Origin: Uloborus plumipes
Taxonomy: Eukaryota; Arthropoda; Arachnida; Araneae; Uloboridae
Length of the DNA stretch: 64,000 nt
Assembly (NCBI GenBank): GCA_038373865.1
Contig: JAXGGA010005130.1
Coordinates: 16,967-80,966, forward strand
Direction: 5' to 3'
Each line of letters begins with the position of its first letter. Within the stretch, counting starts at the first letter, position 1. Of the stretch, positions 23,031 through 36,251 are shown one piece after another. The notes beneath the pieces are model-generated. The model was not told where the DNA came from. It saw only the letters and a list, made by a program, of their open reading frames with translations, and made no database searches. A program made the translations under genes and the position numbers.

Positions 23031-26000
23031 AAAGCATTAGCCAAACCGATATTTTATTATATTCTGTTACTTTTAAATAGGCTTATCAAGTTTAGAAATT
23101 TTGCTTCTTCTTCATGTTAACCGAACGAAAGAAAGCAACTTCAATCTTTTTCTTATTCACTGCTGTTGAGGCATTTCATTAATTTTATTTTTATTATCAT
23201 ATCTCAGTTATTTCTAAACGTTTTCTAACAAATCTAGTTTTAAATAGTATTTTATTAACGTGGATTGAATAATAGTTTACGCACAAAGCAATTTTAATCG
23301 TTTGCATTTTACAATTGTTGCAAACACTAAGTGGGCAAAAGTCTACAGCTAAATAACTATGACAACCATAAAGGGGGAAAACGCGGAGAGTGAGAAATAA
23401 ATATTACTTTCATACGAGTTCTCGCGTTACATAGGGTAAAGCTTAGTATTTTTTGGGCTTAACATGATTAAAACGAAGAACGTAAGATTAGTTGATCAGA
23501 AGATTTTAGAATAACTATTGAAGCAATTACTTAAACCAGTTTTTCTCAACCTTTTTACAGCTATCGCCCCCTTTAGGATTCAAAATTATTTCAACGGCTC
23601 CTTTGAAGATGGGTGTAAAACTGGAAGGGGGAGGGGAGGTAAAGCAATTTTCTGGACCGCTTTAACTCAATTATTTTGCTAAAACAGATTGTTGGAAAAT
23701 GACTATGGAGCAGAAAAACTTATGCTAAATGGTTTTATCTTTCTTTATATACAATTTAAAAAAAAAAAACCGAGCTTTTTTTTAGCCTCTGAAAAGATGT
23801 GTCAGGTGATAATAAAGTGCCTAGAATGGGACAATTTAATGAGTGAACCATTTTTAAGGTAAATGAGAACAACACGGTTTGAAATAAAAATGCACCGTTT
23901 TCAGCATTTTTATTTGAAAACAAATATATTTTGAAAAATACACTACGTTCAAATAGTTCCTTGACCAGTCCGATTCCAAACATTGTGCATAGTGTTGTTC
24001 TTATTTACGTGCAACTATACTGTGGAAGGACAATAGCAAAGCCGGACCTTTTAATATTCCCAGGAACGACAAAAAATTGAAACTATGACTTATACCTGTC
24101 ACCCTTAAAGATTATAAATCAAGTTTCAATTTTACAAAAACCTGAAATAAGTTGAATTTACAAATTACAAGATAAGTTAACTTCAAAGAAATTCTTTTTG
24201 AGTAATTTATTGCTGTGAAGTTTAGATAAGATAATAAGAGTTATAAGTAAACCTTTGGTGATAACAGAGTAAAGATGGAGGTGAGATATTGGGGATATCC
24301 CCCGAAATAAGTTTAGAAAACGAAGTCTTAAAAATGCAGTTTCTTTAATCTTAAGTTTTGTGGTGCTGAGACTTGGGCTCTTTTAGGCTTTGTTCGAGAT
24401 TCTCTAGTTCGAGATCCCCTCCCTTGAACGAAAAATTTTCAAATGGAAATCAATAAAACACATGTTTTGTCCATTTTAGGTACTTATGCTATAGAAGGGA
24501 GCACCTACCTCAAAAAACTTTTTTGAAATTCAAGTGCTATTGGCAAATTTTAGGCTATCTTTCATGACATTAAGAGAAAGATTAGGGTTCGAGAGATAAC
24601 CCAAAAAAATAATTGCCAAAGCTATCCTTTGGTGACATAAAAGCAGAAGATTTCCTGCCACCCCTGACCGAAACATGTTTTTAACAAGAGCATTAAAAAA
24701 AATCCCACCGCCCCCTTACAGCCCAAAATATGTCCATCGCCCCCCCCCTCCGCCCAAAATATGTTCGCCGCCCCTCAGCAGCCCCCGGGGTGATGGGCTA
24801 TTATCGCTCCCGTTGATAACCACCGACTTAAACAGTACTCAAGTTTTTCTATACTTCACTTTCGTTCATTTTTCCCCTTTCAAATTTAATTCAAAATTTC
24901 AATTATTTTTTCCATTCTTTTGCTACAATAATTTAAAATGCTGAAATCATTGTGTTTTTAAGAAGTAGTTTTTAATTAGAATGAGATCTCGCGATATAGC
25001 ACTGAAAATAAAGAGGATAAAATCAAAATTAGTCTGCAGTATACCAGGGGAAAAATCATAAGAAAGCTCAATATTAAAATAATATCATATGACTTATTAA
25101 TATGATTTTTTTTACATGATTCTCTTAATGGTTGCATTTTTATAAACATTCGATAAGCTTCCCAAAGCAAAAAAAAAAAAAAAAAAACAGTAACTTTACA
25201 CAGAAACATCATTGCACTCAAACTGTTAAAATAGCAGGGAACAACTGATGCCTTATAACTTTATTAAAATGAGCTTAGCGTTTAAGTTTAATAAAGTTAT
25301 TACAAACATGTTTGGTTACGCTCATCCCGTAACTGCAAATCTGCTGTTAACCATTGTAAACGCTCATACTTAAGTAGCTATAATTAAGCACGTAAAACTT
25401 ACCAGCTATTTACGAGGAAACAACCTATTTGCTCAACTAAAAGGTCTTTCCCGAATCATTAAGGAAGTTTTAAGAAGCTCTTAATCGCTGCATGTTTAGC
25501 ATTATCATACTAATTGTACGCTTAAACTGCAAGGTTAATTATTGTCTCCTTCAGATACTGAAATTAAAATGAAATTGATATTTGATGATAAGTACTTTGG
25601 AGAGTTTTAGGATCTTTATCATTTAACGTTACTGTAATCGTGATATGGGTTAGATGTTTTAGTATTTTAATTCAGTGTAAATTACTGAAGATATACAGCA
25701 TCCGCATAAAAATGCTCTGCAGTATTGGGTAGAATTATTAACACAAGTCAAAGATACATTAAGGAAGATAATATCTCTTAAGCTGTGAGAAAAAAACGAA
25801 ACTGGTAGTTTTTGGCGGAAAATGTGTATATGTAAGCAAGGTTTATGTATACGAAATCGAAAAAAGAAATACATAAATAAATAGCATAATATAGACACGT
25901 GCTCCGGAACTGAAAGCAGTTCGTTTTGTTTTCTAAAACAGCTAAAAAAATCAGTTTATGAAAATAAAATCCGAAAAAAATGTTTCACTTCGGAAGAAAA

Positions 26001-26237
26001 ATTTCAGTTTGACTTTTTAATGCAAAGATTTACTCATAAATAATAAAAAGCGATTCATAAACACATAAGCATAGTAAAAACCGATAAAACCGAAAGTAAA
26101 GCTTAAATATTTTTTTTATCAAAAATAATCATGAAATATTAAGAGTTGTAATTAAAAAGGGGAATATGGAAACAAAACAAAAATATAAAAAACCTAAAAA
26201 ATAATAAAACGAGGCATTAATACACGAAGAAAAAACA
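23031..26237. other. AT-rich DNA with minor repeats
   Basis: No host gene supported. CAGTTTTTCTCAACCTTTTT at 23537 looks like one end of a hAT MITE; the partner end was not found. 24705-24790 is C-rich (CCGCCCCC, AAAATATG repeats) and probably MITE debris. A 14-bp stem (ATAACTTTATTAAA / TTTAATAAAGTTAT) lies at about 25255-25305. A poly(A) run is near 25170-25187. Confidence 0.45.
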
Positions 26238-26884
26238 TTAACGTAGGATCCGTTTGAGCTAATATTAAGAAATAAATAAATGCTTTTGGCTTAAAAAAAC
26301 CTAAATAAATAACTCTAAATGTACAAATTTACAAAAAATTGCTAGCACGTATTTTGGAGTTTCAAAAAATGCATTTTCAGCTTAAGTTCATACCTTTCTA
26401 CGTATGAAAAAGTGTACATTAAACTCCCGAAACATGATGCTTAGTGATTTCCGCAAGTGTGAGCTTCTGTAAAGCTGCTCATTTAACTGTTTCAGATCCA
26501 TTTGGGTTTAACATTTCAGAAATCAGATTTAGCTAGTCATTAATAAATGTCGCATTATACAGAAAGAAAAAATACTAATGTAGATTCCGTTTGAGCCAAA
26601 AATGAGAAAGAAATAAATGCTTTTGCCCAAAAAAAGAAACCCAAATAAATAACTTTAAATACACAAATTTGCAAAAATTGCAAGCACGTGTTTTGGAGTT
26701 TCAAAGAATCTATTTTCAGCGTAAGTTTACACCTTTTTACGTATGAAAAAGTGTACATTCAACTCCCGAAACATTATACTTAGTGACTTTCGCATCTGTG
26801 AGCTTCTGTAAAGCTGCTTGTTCAACTTTTTCAGATCCAATTGGGTTTAAAATTTTAGAAATAGATTTAGTTAGCCATTAATAA
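26238..26884 (+). repeat. two-copy tandem duplication, period about 337 bp
   Basis: 26238-26550 and 26573-26884 match throughout: CCGTTTGAG occurs at 26250 and 26587, ACGTATGAAAAAGTGTACAT at about 26400 and 26738, GAGCTTCTGTAAAGCTGCT at about 26461 and 26800, and CATTAATAA ends both. Many point differences show the duplication is old. The minus-strand frame at 26555-26758 is random. No sign of the mechanism beyond direct orientation. Confidence 0.7.
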
Positions 26885-28158
26885 GGTAAGCGCGTAGGAT
26901 AGGCCCAGCATAAGGTTCAGAGTCTAATATCTCGCTCATTTGTGATTCAATTAACTCAAGTGCTTGTACAATCTCATCAAACTAGACATAAAAAGTAGAA
27001 AGAGAATTATTTCACGTGGATTCATGATTAAATTATGTTTGTCAGTAGTTTAACAAAATTATTGACCTTATTAGACACATTGGTCCCCGAAAAAGACCAA
27101 CACCGAAAATTGCCAAAGTTGTCAATATAAAAACATATTAAGACATATTTGATAGACTCAAACACAAAATTTGCTTTTTATTAAAAAAATTACAGCGTAA
27201 ATTGATCTTTATTATCTACATATGGTCATTATAAAAGATTATTTTTTTTAATTGTCTGACTAAATTTTTACACAAAACAAATTTTAGTTAAGTATTTCAG
27301 AATATTTTTTCATTTTAATTACATCTGTGTCTTCTTGAAATACCATTTGAAAACAGGTCAAGCACTTCCTTTTTGCAATTTCCCTAAAGTTAAAGTAGTT
27401 TAACTACGAAATATACAAATTTTTGAAATTCATTACCTCATAAACATAATCCTTATAAGTCAAGAACTGAAACAGCAAATGAAAAATTGCTAGCATTTAA
27501 TACATTTTGGCTGATTTATATTGCGCACTCTTTTGCGTTGGACTAGATTTATAGTTCTTACATGTCCACACGTAATTTAGAACTCGAATACTTTATCTTC
27601 AAGAAATTAAAATGTAAGTTGAACAAGCCGAGCACGATTGTGCTCGTTTTCTTGTGGTATTTGACAAATACCATTTTAGTATGATTCATATGCTACCGCT
27701 TTTGGGCAATCGTTTGCATTAATAATTAATTTTATTGTCTTCGTTGAGAGTAGCTGTTCATTTTTAGAAATACTTTTGTTAATGCGTCTTGTGAATAATT
27801 TAGTAGAATTATATTGCTGTGGAAATCTAATTAATATGATTTTTTCAGAAGTCCAGAAATTGGCTTTAAAAAATTCTTTACTTAAGCAAAATTACGCTGG
27901 TCAAACATGGCGTGGAAAAAAATAATAAAACATATATATATATATAAACGAGCTTAAAACTAAATAAAGACGATATTTCTTAGATTGCAAATTAGTACAG
28001 TATTAATTTTTTTAAATGAAAATTACATCATTATAACATAAAACAGGGAAAAAACAAAAACTCATTCATGGCTTCTCGTAACACTAGTACAGGTCTCCCA
28101 GCATTTGCAAATGTAGAACTAGTACTTATTGCTTAATGGCTTTTAGTATAAAACGTAT
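26885..28158. other. AT-rich DNA, nothing recognised
   Basis: No gene or repeat supported; a short (TA)n is at about 27931-27945. Confidence 0.5.
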
Positions 28159-28160
28159 TA

Positions 28161-28375
28161 GGGTGAAGTGGGGTAATTGCGTACTTGGGGCAAATGTGTA
28201 CTCATTAAAAAAAAGGAGAAAAAACTGAAGCTAGCTGCTATCTAGTGGCGCCATTTTGAAGAATGAACTACAGGCTCCCAAATGGCGCCACCAGATAGCA
28301 GCTAGCTTCAGTTTTTCTTCCTTTTTTTTAATGCGTACACATTTGCCGCAAGTACGCAATTACTCCACTTCACCC
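28161..28375. mobile_element. palindromic pogo-type MITE
   Basis: 215 bp that is nearly one inverted repeat: GGGTGAAGTGGGGTAATTGC at 28161 is mirrored by GCAATTACTCCACTTCACCC ending 28375. The arms continue inward through CTGAAGCTAGCTGCTATCTA and GGCGCCATTTTG. TA on each side (28159-28160, 28376-28377). The end matches the right terminus of the pogo element at 12260-13542 (GGGTCAAGCGGGGTAATTGT), so it is probably mobilised by that family. No coding capacity. Confidence 0.75.
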
Positions 28376-28377
28376 TA

Positions 28378-30011
28378 CTACTTTCCCAACAAGTTTTATC
28401 TTACTATTTTACAAAAAAAAAAGTCAACTGAAACTTCCAGTAATCCAAAATCTGTTAATACATTGATATTCAATTTTTGGCAATTTTTGGATTAATTTCT
28501 GAATTTAATTTCAGAAACCAATTAATCGTTAATTCTCTGTCAGTTTCTTTGTTTTGAAAAACTTCGAAAACCTTCGAAACGGCAGTGCGCTCCGAACAGT
28601 GGGCTCGTTTCTGCTCCATGTTAAAAACCAGAAAGCGATAGGCATTTAATATAAACGGGCCATTGCTTTTTGCACGCTTTGCAAATACAGATGGTGAAGT
28701 CACGTGGTGCCTTTCGTTTCTTGTCATGTTTTTGAATTTTGGAAACTTTTTCTTAAAAAATTTTCAAACGAAAACGATTTTAGCACTATTATCTATCTAA
28801 ATATAGTATTCAAATAATCTTATGGGGCTATTAACCCATCAATTTGAATTAGCACCGGCATAACAGGCGTACAAATAAACGAATAGCAAATTATTTCTAT
28901 TCGTAAAAACAAGAAAAATAAGAGATACATTGTGTCTGAAAACGTTCCCATACAAAAACAGTTAAACCACTCATTTCTGCCTAAATATAAGCCAAGATGG
29001 AAAGTTTTGTGATAACCATTCCTCAAATAAATTCATTTGCATAATTTGACTTCTGCGAAACACCGTCGTATAACGTCGAGATGAGAAAATAACGACACAG
29101 ATGATTAGCTGCGTATTTTAGTGTGAGAATCACTCGTTGCCACTCATTTTCTAATTAATTTTGCAAACAAGTAGCTGTGGGCGACAACCGTAATGGGGAT
29201 TAATGAACCTTGCTTTTCTGCAAACGATTAGAAGCGACTAATGTGCAAAAATGACATCAGAAGTCAGTAATGACTGCTTGAATGTTAGTGAGAAATAAAT
29301 GTAATTGATTTGCGCAGATTTACTTTGGTAATCACATTGTTATTGACGGGGAATAAAGATCATGCTGAGTTTTTTTGGTCAAACACGTTTTACGTAGATT
29401 AATAAAAGATAAGTTGAAAGTTTTTTTTCTGATAGCTTTATTTTTATTGAATTCTTAATGATAGATCCCACACTGAAAATACAAGTATGCATTAATTTGT
29501 TTAAATTGGATGTACGCTTCTAAAATATGTTTTGGATAAAAAATTTGCTGAAAAGTGATACTTCTGAATTTATATATTTTCGAACTGTGATTCAAGACTT
29601 ATTTTCTGCTAAAATTGTCAAAATAAATAAAATAATTAATTAATTAAAGTATTTTTAAAATAAACTCATTTCTGACAAATTATATGATGCCAATAAAATA
29701 AAATGCGCATAATTATTTAATGTAGTTTATGATTTCCCAGGATTTTTGCAAATTCTTCGTTTATGACAAATTTGTGGTTTTGTGAAAAAGCGCATTTTCA
29801 AATCTTTAAAAATCAACATAGCTTTAAGAACTAAAATAAAACTGCATGAAAAATCTGGCAATAATTGCATTTTTGTTTTAAATCAGCACCAAATATTCCC
29901 AAGCAAATTCCTGCATTAAAAAGTTAACTCAATTCGTCTCTTCTTTCCTAAGAATCAATTTTTGTCTTTCGAAAAAACTAAAAACGAATAAGTAATTAAT
30001 ATGCACGTTAC
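28378..30011. other. AT-rich DNA, nothing recognised
   Basis: A minus-strand frame of 85 codons at 28470-28727 lies in slightly GC-richer sequence but matches no family I know. Nothing else found. Confidence 0.45.
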
Positions 30012-30015
30012 TTAA

Positions 30016-30208
30016 CCCATTAATGCCTGTAATTTTTTTCCAAAGAATATTTGGAGAAGATATTTGTACTGTTTAATCCAAAGACTCCAACGGTTATGTG
30101 CTGCAATCTGTTAATAATGAACTGAAAAAATACCCAAGTAATAATTTAACACTATTATTTTTTTGAAATGCTCGTTTTTGGAAAATTCAGACACTAGGCA
30201 TTAATGGG
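30016..30208. mobile_element. piggyBac-like MITE in TTAA
   Basis: Ends CCCATTAATGCCTG (30016) and TAGGCATTAATGGG (to 30208) are inverted repeats, with TTAA duplicated on both sides (30012-30015, 30209-30212). TTAA targets and a CCC…GGG terminus are piggyBac hallmarks. 193 bp, non-coding. Confidence 0.7.
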
Positions 30209-30212
30209 TTAA

Positions 30213-32249
30213 AGTTGGTAACTTTCCCGTTTTGAGGAAAAAAAAAATAAATGGACACCTTATACCTGACACCACTTCCGCCCCTAACTACGCCAATGCT
30301 TTATGTCACTACTTTCTTTACGATCAGCATTTGAATGCTACGTTATTTGCAAAAACATTTCGCATTTCTTAATGCTGCCTCCCCCTCGCCCAGCCGTATT
30401 AATGAAAGGGCTGACTTCACGAGCGTGTTCAGATGTGCGTGGTCCCAATTTTAACGTTAAGAAATATCTTCGCAAAAAGGAAGATTCGGAATGCTTTTTA
30501 ACTAAACAGATTATGAGCACATTTCACTGCAGTCCCTTTACAGCATTAAAAACACTGAAATGAAGTGTTCCATAGAAGCTCCCAATTTTTGCTGAGAAAT
30601 TTCAGTGTAATGATACATTAAGTAATTTACTTTTATACAGAAACAAAATTCAAAGAAATTCCACAGATACCATATAGTGCTTGATTATGAAAAGCACAGA
30701 AAACACTCTGCTTTTAAGACGTCCTTTTTATTACTTTTTGAGAAAAACCATTGATGAAAGAAACCAGACAAGTCAGAGGAAAAAAATGTAGCCTTGTCTC
30801 AACAATAGTACGACGAGCCATTATGATAAATGTTTTCTGTCATCGGCAGACCACTGAATATGTCACCAAAATCAATGTGGAAAAAGAATGTCTATTGTTT
30901 ATCTTGAGATCATAAGTGAAGCATTGATATACATCGCAGAACTGTCTTTGATTTCTGGTAAAAGATTATTGTGGCATGTCCGACGCTCGTTACAGTAAAT
31001 CACGTAAACTCTTCAGCACTTGATGCTATTAGAGTAACTATATTTAATAATTTTTTTTATTAAGGCTATTTGTGTGTGTGTGTGGCTGGAGTATGTCAAA
31101 TATATTGCTTGTGAACTGTTGCTCATGAAGTGTGATTCTGTTTTTGTCTTTTGACTGGCCATTTTTCTAAATTTAACAAACAGCAATAAAATATAATTTG
31201 TCCCCGGTTACTACATTTTATGAATATGAAAAGCGAAAATTAGCATATTCTTTGTGGATATTAAGTTGAACGATTTTCTTCTACAATATTTTCTGTTTAT
31301 TTAATTTTTTTTCAGGAACTGTTTACTTTATCGAAACTGCAATATACTACAAACCGAGGAACTGTTTAAAGATTTAAAGTATAATTTTTGTAAAACTTAT
31401 TTATTTTTAAAGGTAATTTTACTATCAATTCTACAACCTTAAAATTTTCAAAAACAAGGCAAAAAGTTAAATTTTTGCAATATTAAAAAAAAAAAATCCA
31501 TACACAGTGTTTTGAATTTAATACAAGATCACTCATATTTTGATTCATATGTATATGTTATTGTGATGTATTCATTTATGAAAAATGATATCCTTCTTCG
31601 TTAAAAAAGGCATGAAAGAAGTCAATTGCTCTACTTGTATACAACACCCTACTGGAGAGTAGTGGCTTAGTTCGTGTTAATTCCGATTTACTATAAAACA
31701 GTTTTCTTCTTAAAATTCCCAGTTACTTTAATTTTAGCTTGCGTCTAAAAAAATGACAAATAGTTTACGATTCTCACTTTACACAATATACATACACAAA
31801 GAGAGACTGAAAGGAAATGTCATTGTATTCAAGCAAGTAGCTTTTAACAAGTGTTTATGTTTAATAACCTTATAATTAAAACTTTCCATCGTCCAGTATA
31901 TATGCCCATTTTCAGCCCTGGATTAGTGAAAAGAAAATTTGTTTTCAGTCAAATTATCTGGACATGGGATTTTGGTTATCAGACATTGTTTCCAGTCTTT
32001 TTCACAAAGCAATTGGAAGAAAAAAAAACAGATGGTATAATGTGCGGTGAATGTGGTAGGTGAGGTAATTTACAGAAATTCTTTTTTTTTTTTTTTTTTT
32101 TTTTTCAGGTTTTACTTTCAGCATTGCGGCGCTGCAAAATCATGCTCATGAGCCATATTTTTCCACTGACAAAAGCTGGAATAAATTTGCTTGATAATGT
32201 ACCATTTGACTTCTTTTTATTCCGATCAGAATGTGACAAAAAAAAAAAA
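30213..32249. other. AT-rich DNA, nothing recognised
   Basis: A short (GT)n is at 31073-31084 and a 22-bp poly(T) at 32082-32105. Frames on both strands at 30303-30563 overlap and look random. Confidence 0.5.
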
Positions 32250-32654
32250 AATAAATAAAAATTGAAACTGAGAGCTTAGCAAACATTAAAAATGCTTTCT
32301 CTAAATATTTTGATCTAAAACCAATTACTTTTTATGGCTTCAGGTCTAAAAATGCACTTACCAGATGGAAAAAGGATGTTAATTGGAGTAATTGTATCAC
32401 TCACATTAAAAATAAAACCTTGTTTTCAATTTAGGGCTTAAAAAGCGCCATTACTTTGTAATCTCTTGCTTGTTGATTGATTGTACTCCTTTTTATAGCC
32501 CCTAAAGAATAAGATAAAACTCATGTTTGTGAAAAATGCAACACCATGAAGGAATCGTCATAATTGAATGAAATTTAATACACAGCTGAGTGATAGTGGT
32601 GCAAATAAATGATTAAACTTAGAAAGCCAACAACAAAAAAAAATTGAAATTAGT

Positions 32655-33680
32655 ATTTTGGTAGTCACCACGGGCTACAATAAGTGCTGCTACGCAATGT
32701 GGCATGGAGTCAAACAAATTTTTAATGTCTGCCTGATCAAGAGCATTCCATACTGTTTGTATGCGTACCCAAAGTTCGTCTGTAGAAGCAACAAGACGAA
32801 GATCACGAACGAGACGCTGGCCAACGAAATCCTAAACATGTTCAACAGGCGACAGAAAAGGGAATTCCGCTGGTCAAGGAAGAAGATGTACCTTCTGAGA
32901 TGCGAGGATTGAACAGTCCTAGCGACATGAGAGCGTTCATTATCCTGCTGAAATATAGCCCCAGGCAAGCCTTGAAGGAAGGGGAGAGCTTGGGGCTGTA
33001 GCACTTCACTGATATACCGGTTGCTTTTTAGTTTACCTACAAGTCGTAGCAATTGAGTTTGCCCGTGATATGATATGGCACCCCAGACCATGACTCCAGG
33101 TTTTCGTTCACTGTGACATTCGATAATGCACTCTGGAAAGTGGCGTTCACCGCATAGCGTCGGACGCAACCGCGGCCATCATGGTACCGCAAGTTAAAGC
33201 AGAATTCGTCAGAAAACACAACATACAGCCAATCAGCACGCCAGTCCTTATACTGATTGGCCCATTGTAGCCACAGGTGGCGATGTTTTAGCGTGAGGTG
33301 GACCCTGTCTAAAGGAGTCCTTGCGCGCAGTCCACGCTGCATCAGACGTCTACGAAATGATGAAGCACACAATAAAACACCTGTAGCTGTTAACCACTGT
33401 GCTACCATTTGTCTAGAAGAAGCTGTATAGTCTGTCACTACCATGCGGATCAGGTGTCTGTCATCGCACACTGACGTCACATTTCGGGGTCTACTCCCGG
33501 TTTTTCAAGCTGCCCGACACTCTTTCACTGCTTCCAAACACGCATCACTGTGCTGCTGTTACGCTGCACACGAGCGGCTACTTCACGATAAGATAATCCA
33601 CCTTCACGAAGGCTGATGATCTTCCCCTGATTAAACTCCGTAAGTTGTTGAAACCTCACTCTTGAGGGAATGACGATTAA
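32655..33680 (-). pseudogene. Tc1-like transposase (DD34E type), broken
   Basis: Read on the minus strand in three frames. N-terminal helix-turn-helix: FNQGKIISLREGGLSYREVA and VQRNSSTVMRVW (about 33665-33525). Middle: RMVVTDYTASSRQMVAQWL through WLQWANQYKDWRADWLYVVF-SDE (about 33440-33210), giving the first catalytic Asp. Then GVMVWGAISYHG…FQQDNERSHVAR (second Asp). The C-terminal part is in another frame: LSPVEHV-stop-DFVGQRL, DELWVRIQTVWNALDQADIK, DSMPHCVAALIVARGDY (to about 32655). At least three frame breaks and a stop in the conserved EH(V/L)W motif make it non-functional. A candidate 3' terminal region (AATGCAACACCATGAAGG) lies near 32538; the opposite inverted repeat was not found. 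Confidence 0.85.
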
Positions 33681-34040
33681 AGAGCGGGAAATGAAAAGGA
33701 TTGTAGAGTAAATGACTTTGGAGTTAAAAATGCACTTACTAGACTTCAAAAAGGCAAAAGGTTGTTAATTGGAGTAATTGCACCATTCATAAAAAATAAA
33801 CCTTGTTAACAATTTAGGCGTTAAAGAACCATTACTTAGCATTCTTTTCGCTTGTTGATTGTACTACTTTTTACAACCCCTAAATAAAAAGATATATCTA
33901 GAGATATACATACAAACTGAGAGATTAGCAAGCACCGAAAATACCTGCTCTAAATGTTTTAATCTAAAAACAATTCGAAAGTTTTTATGACTTATTTGTT
34001 GAAAATGCACTTACTAAATGGCAAAAGGTCGTTGTTAATT

Positions 34041-34263
34041 GAATCGGCAGTTTGAAGGCAGTTGAAGGTTTTTTCGTGATTGTATATCTCCTACTGTGGA
34101 TACACATGTTTTAGTGAGAAGAAAAGAACAAAAACCAACCTGGTTTTTGTTCTTATATTCGCACAAACATGTGTATCCACACAGTACAGTAGGAGATATA
34201 CAATCACGAAAAAACCCAATTTTGAAAATTTTGTCTTCGTTCCCTTCTTCAAACTGCCGATTC
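34041..34263. mobile_element. palindromic MITE with AATT duplication
   Basis: GAATCGGCAGTTTGAAG at 34041 and its reverse complement ending 34263 form a perfect 17-bp inverted repeat. AATT is duplicated outside (34037-34040, 34264-34267), and removing one copy restores the tandem-repeat sequence GTTAATTGGAG seen in sister units. Inside is a second, longer inverted repeat (CGTGATTGTATATCTCCTAC versus its mirror at about 34188-34208, continuing through GGATACACATG and AACAAAAACCA), so the whole folds into a hairpin with a small mid-arm asymmetry. 223 bp, non-coding. Confidence 0.75.
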
Positions 34264-34877
34264 AATTGGAGTAATTGCATCCCTCATTAAAAATAAAATA
34301 TAGTTAACAATTTAGGACTTAAACTTAGCAGTCTCTTCGCTTGTTGATTGTACTACTTTTTTATAACCCCTTCAGAAAAAGAGATATATAAATATACACA
34401 TACATATTAAAGGAAAAACCACTTTTTCGTTGGTTGAACATCAATAGCGCTAGCAGATATCGCAGTAATAAATGTTTCTTGTCATCAGCAAGGCGCCGTT
34501 CATTGATTTCCACTCAACGTGGAAGCCAAAGAAAAGTACCGTTCTTTGTTTCGCTGTCAAGGGCTACTCATAAGCGTTTCGTGTAACAATTTTTATCCAA
34601 TAACATCAAGTGAATTTATTACGCCTTTCATCTTTTCTATGGAGTCTTGATACACAGTTATTTGTTAGGTCATCATTATTAAATTTACAGAAGTTTTTCT
34701 ATGATATTCATCTAATTAAGGTAAAATAATATGTAGTAAAATTATAAAAAATCGTAATTGTTTTTCCGTTAAAATCTCAGATCCTGATTTAAGATTTTTT
34801 GTCATTAAAAACAACTATCATGTTTTAAATATCTATATCGATAGCTTTTGACTGATGCACAGTGAAATCAGTAAAAC

Positions 34878-35016
34878 ATATGGGGACGAAGTCCCTCCTA
34901 TATATATTATGGATCGTCATGAAACCTGTGTGCCAAATTTGGTAAAGACCCGACGTAAATTGAGAATTTGTATATGAAACAAGCATGCAGTCATTTTTAC
35001 ATATATATATAGATTT
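34878..35016 (+). repeat. retroposon-like 3' tail
   Basis: TGTGCCAAATTTGGTAAAGA, CCCGACGTAAATTGAGAATT and a final (AT)n ATAGATT are typical of short RTE-type LINE/SINE tails in arthropods. No coding sequence is attached. Confidence 0.35.
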
Positions 35017-36249
35017 GTGTCATGTCAGCAAGATAAATAGCGTATTTTGAAGCTGTGTTTCCTATGGGACTATGGGACGTTGTTGGGGTTTTAGTAAACC
35101 GGGGGGAAAACTGATATAAAAAGCGTTTCATTGGTAGAAGGAGTACAAATCTTCAAAATTCATCATTTTATCCTCATTCAATATGTTTTTGAGCGTTAAA
35201 TCCAAGAAAACAAGTTTTACGTCACTAGGACTCACTGTTCAGGAAATAATTGAATTTTAGTCAACACTTTTCATTAACTTATTTTTAAAAGTATTTGTAT
35301 TTCTCGATTTTTTTAAAATATAGAAACTCCTAACCAAATGTGTTTTTATTTGGTAGAATGTATTTTCTTTATTAAGGTATGTTTTATGATTGTGTAGTAT
35401 ACAATATCTAATTTTGATGAATTTAACTGTATGAATTGACACTCAAATCGATTTGTTATTTCAATATGCGTTTAACATTATAAGCTCATGTTAATTAATA
35501 ACAGTTTGTAAAAACATAGCTTCTGTTGTCCGGTCTCGTGAATACCCTTTTTTTTGCAAATATCATCTTTTACGGATTGTTATCGAAATATAAATGACAT
35601 TCAAAATTTTACTTTCCTTATAATACATACTATTATCAAGAAAACCTTACTTTTGTCTAGTCTGTTTTATATTCTTTGCATTCTAGAGGAAGTAACATTG
35701 TTTCTTTTAGATCAATATTCTTTAATGTAACCGGGAAAAATACTATCTGCGCTAGGTACAAATAATCGTGTAATGTCGTTTCGAAGACAAGAAAATATAA
35801 TAAACATTTTATATCCAAGGATGCAGAAGATCATAAAATACTCCAAAAGCAATTCAAATGTGACTCTAGAATCAAGAAGTTCTGTAAGTTTATTACCTTA
35901 GTAAGAATAACGATCGGAAAGCTATGTCTTCCGATGTTGAGGATCTACTAGGCAAGAAGAAGAAATAACCTAACTGATCCTCAGCAGCCACTTCCGTTGA
36001 TACTACCTCAAGGCAAAACTAAAGGTTGAAACGAAGAAGAAAAAGCCTTACAGTACGAGGGGGACGTGAAGAAGGAAACTTTTGTAATAATAAACCGTAT
36101 TTTGATTGCAAGAGAATTTGGATGTGGATAGTATAAACGTTTTTGAAATTTGTTTTCATGGAAAAAGGGTTATATTGAATTTGTATTATTTATAATTGAA
36201 TTTTATAAAGTAAAAACTTTCTCCCATGATTTATAAATATAGTTTGGAA
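35017..36249. other. AT-rich DNA, nothing recognised
   Basis: No gene or repeat supported. Confidence 0.5.
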
Positions 36250-36251
36250 TA

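Larger units (their letters stand above)
32250..34410 (+). repeat. three-copy tandem repeat (unit about 276 bp) with insertions
   Basis: AAAATGCACTTAC(C/T) starts units at about 32348, 33728 and 34003. Each is followed by GGTTGTTAATTGGAGTAATTG, CTTGTTGATTGTACT and ATAACCCCT/ACAACCCCT words. The second-to-third spacing gives the true period, about 276 bp. The first unit is separated from the second by a broken Tc1 (about 32530-33725), and the third is split by the MITE at 34041-34263. The unit itself is not coding and its origin is unknown. Confidence 0.65.

Noticed and set aside
24675..24944. 89-codon frame with a proline-rich start
   Set aside because: Proline run comes from C-rich MITE debris; rest is random.
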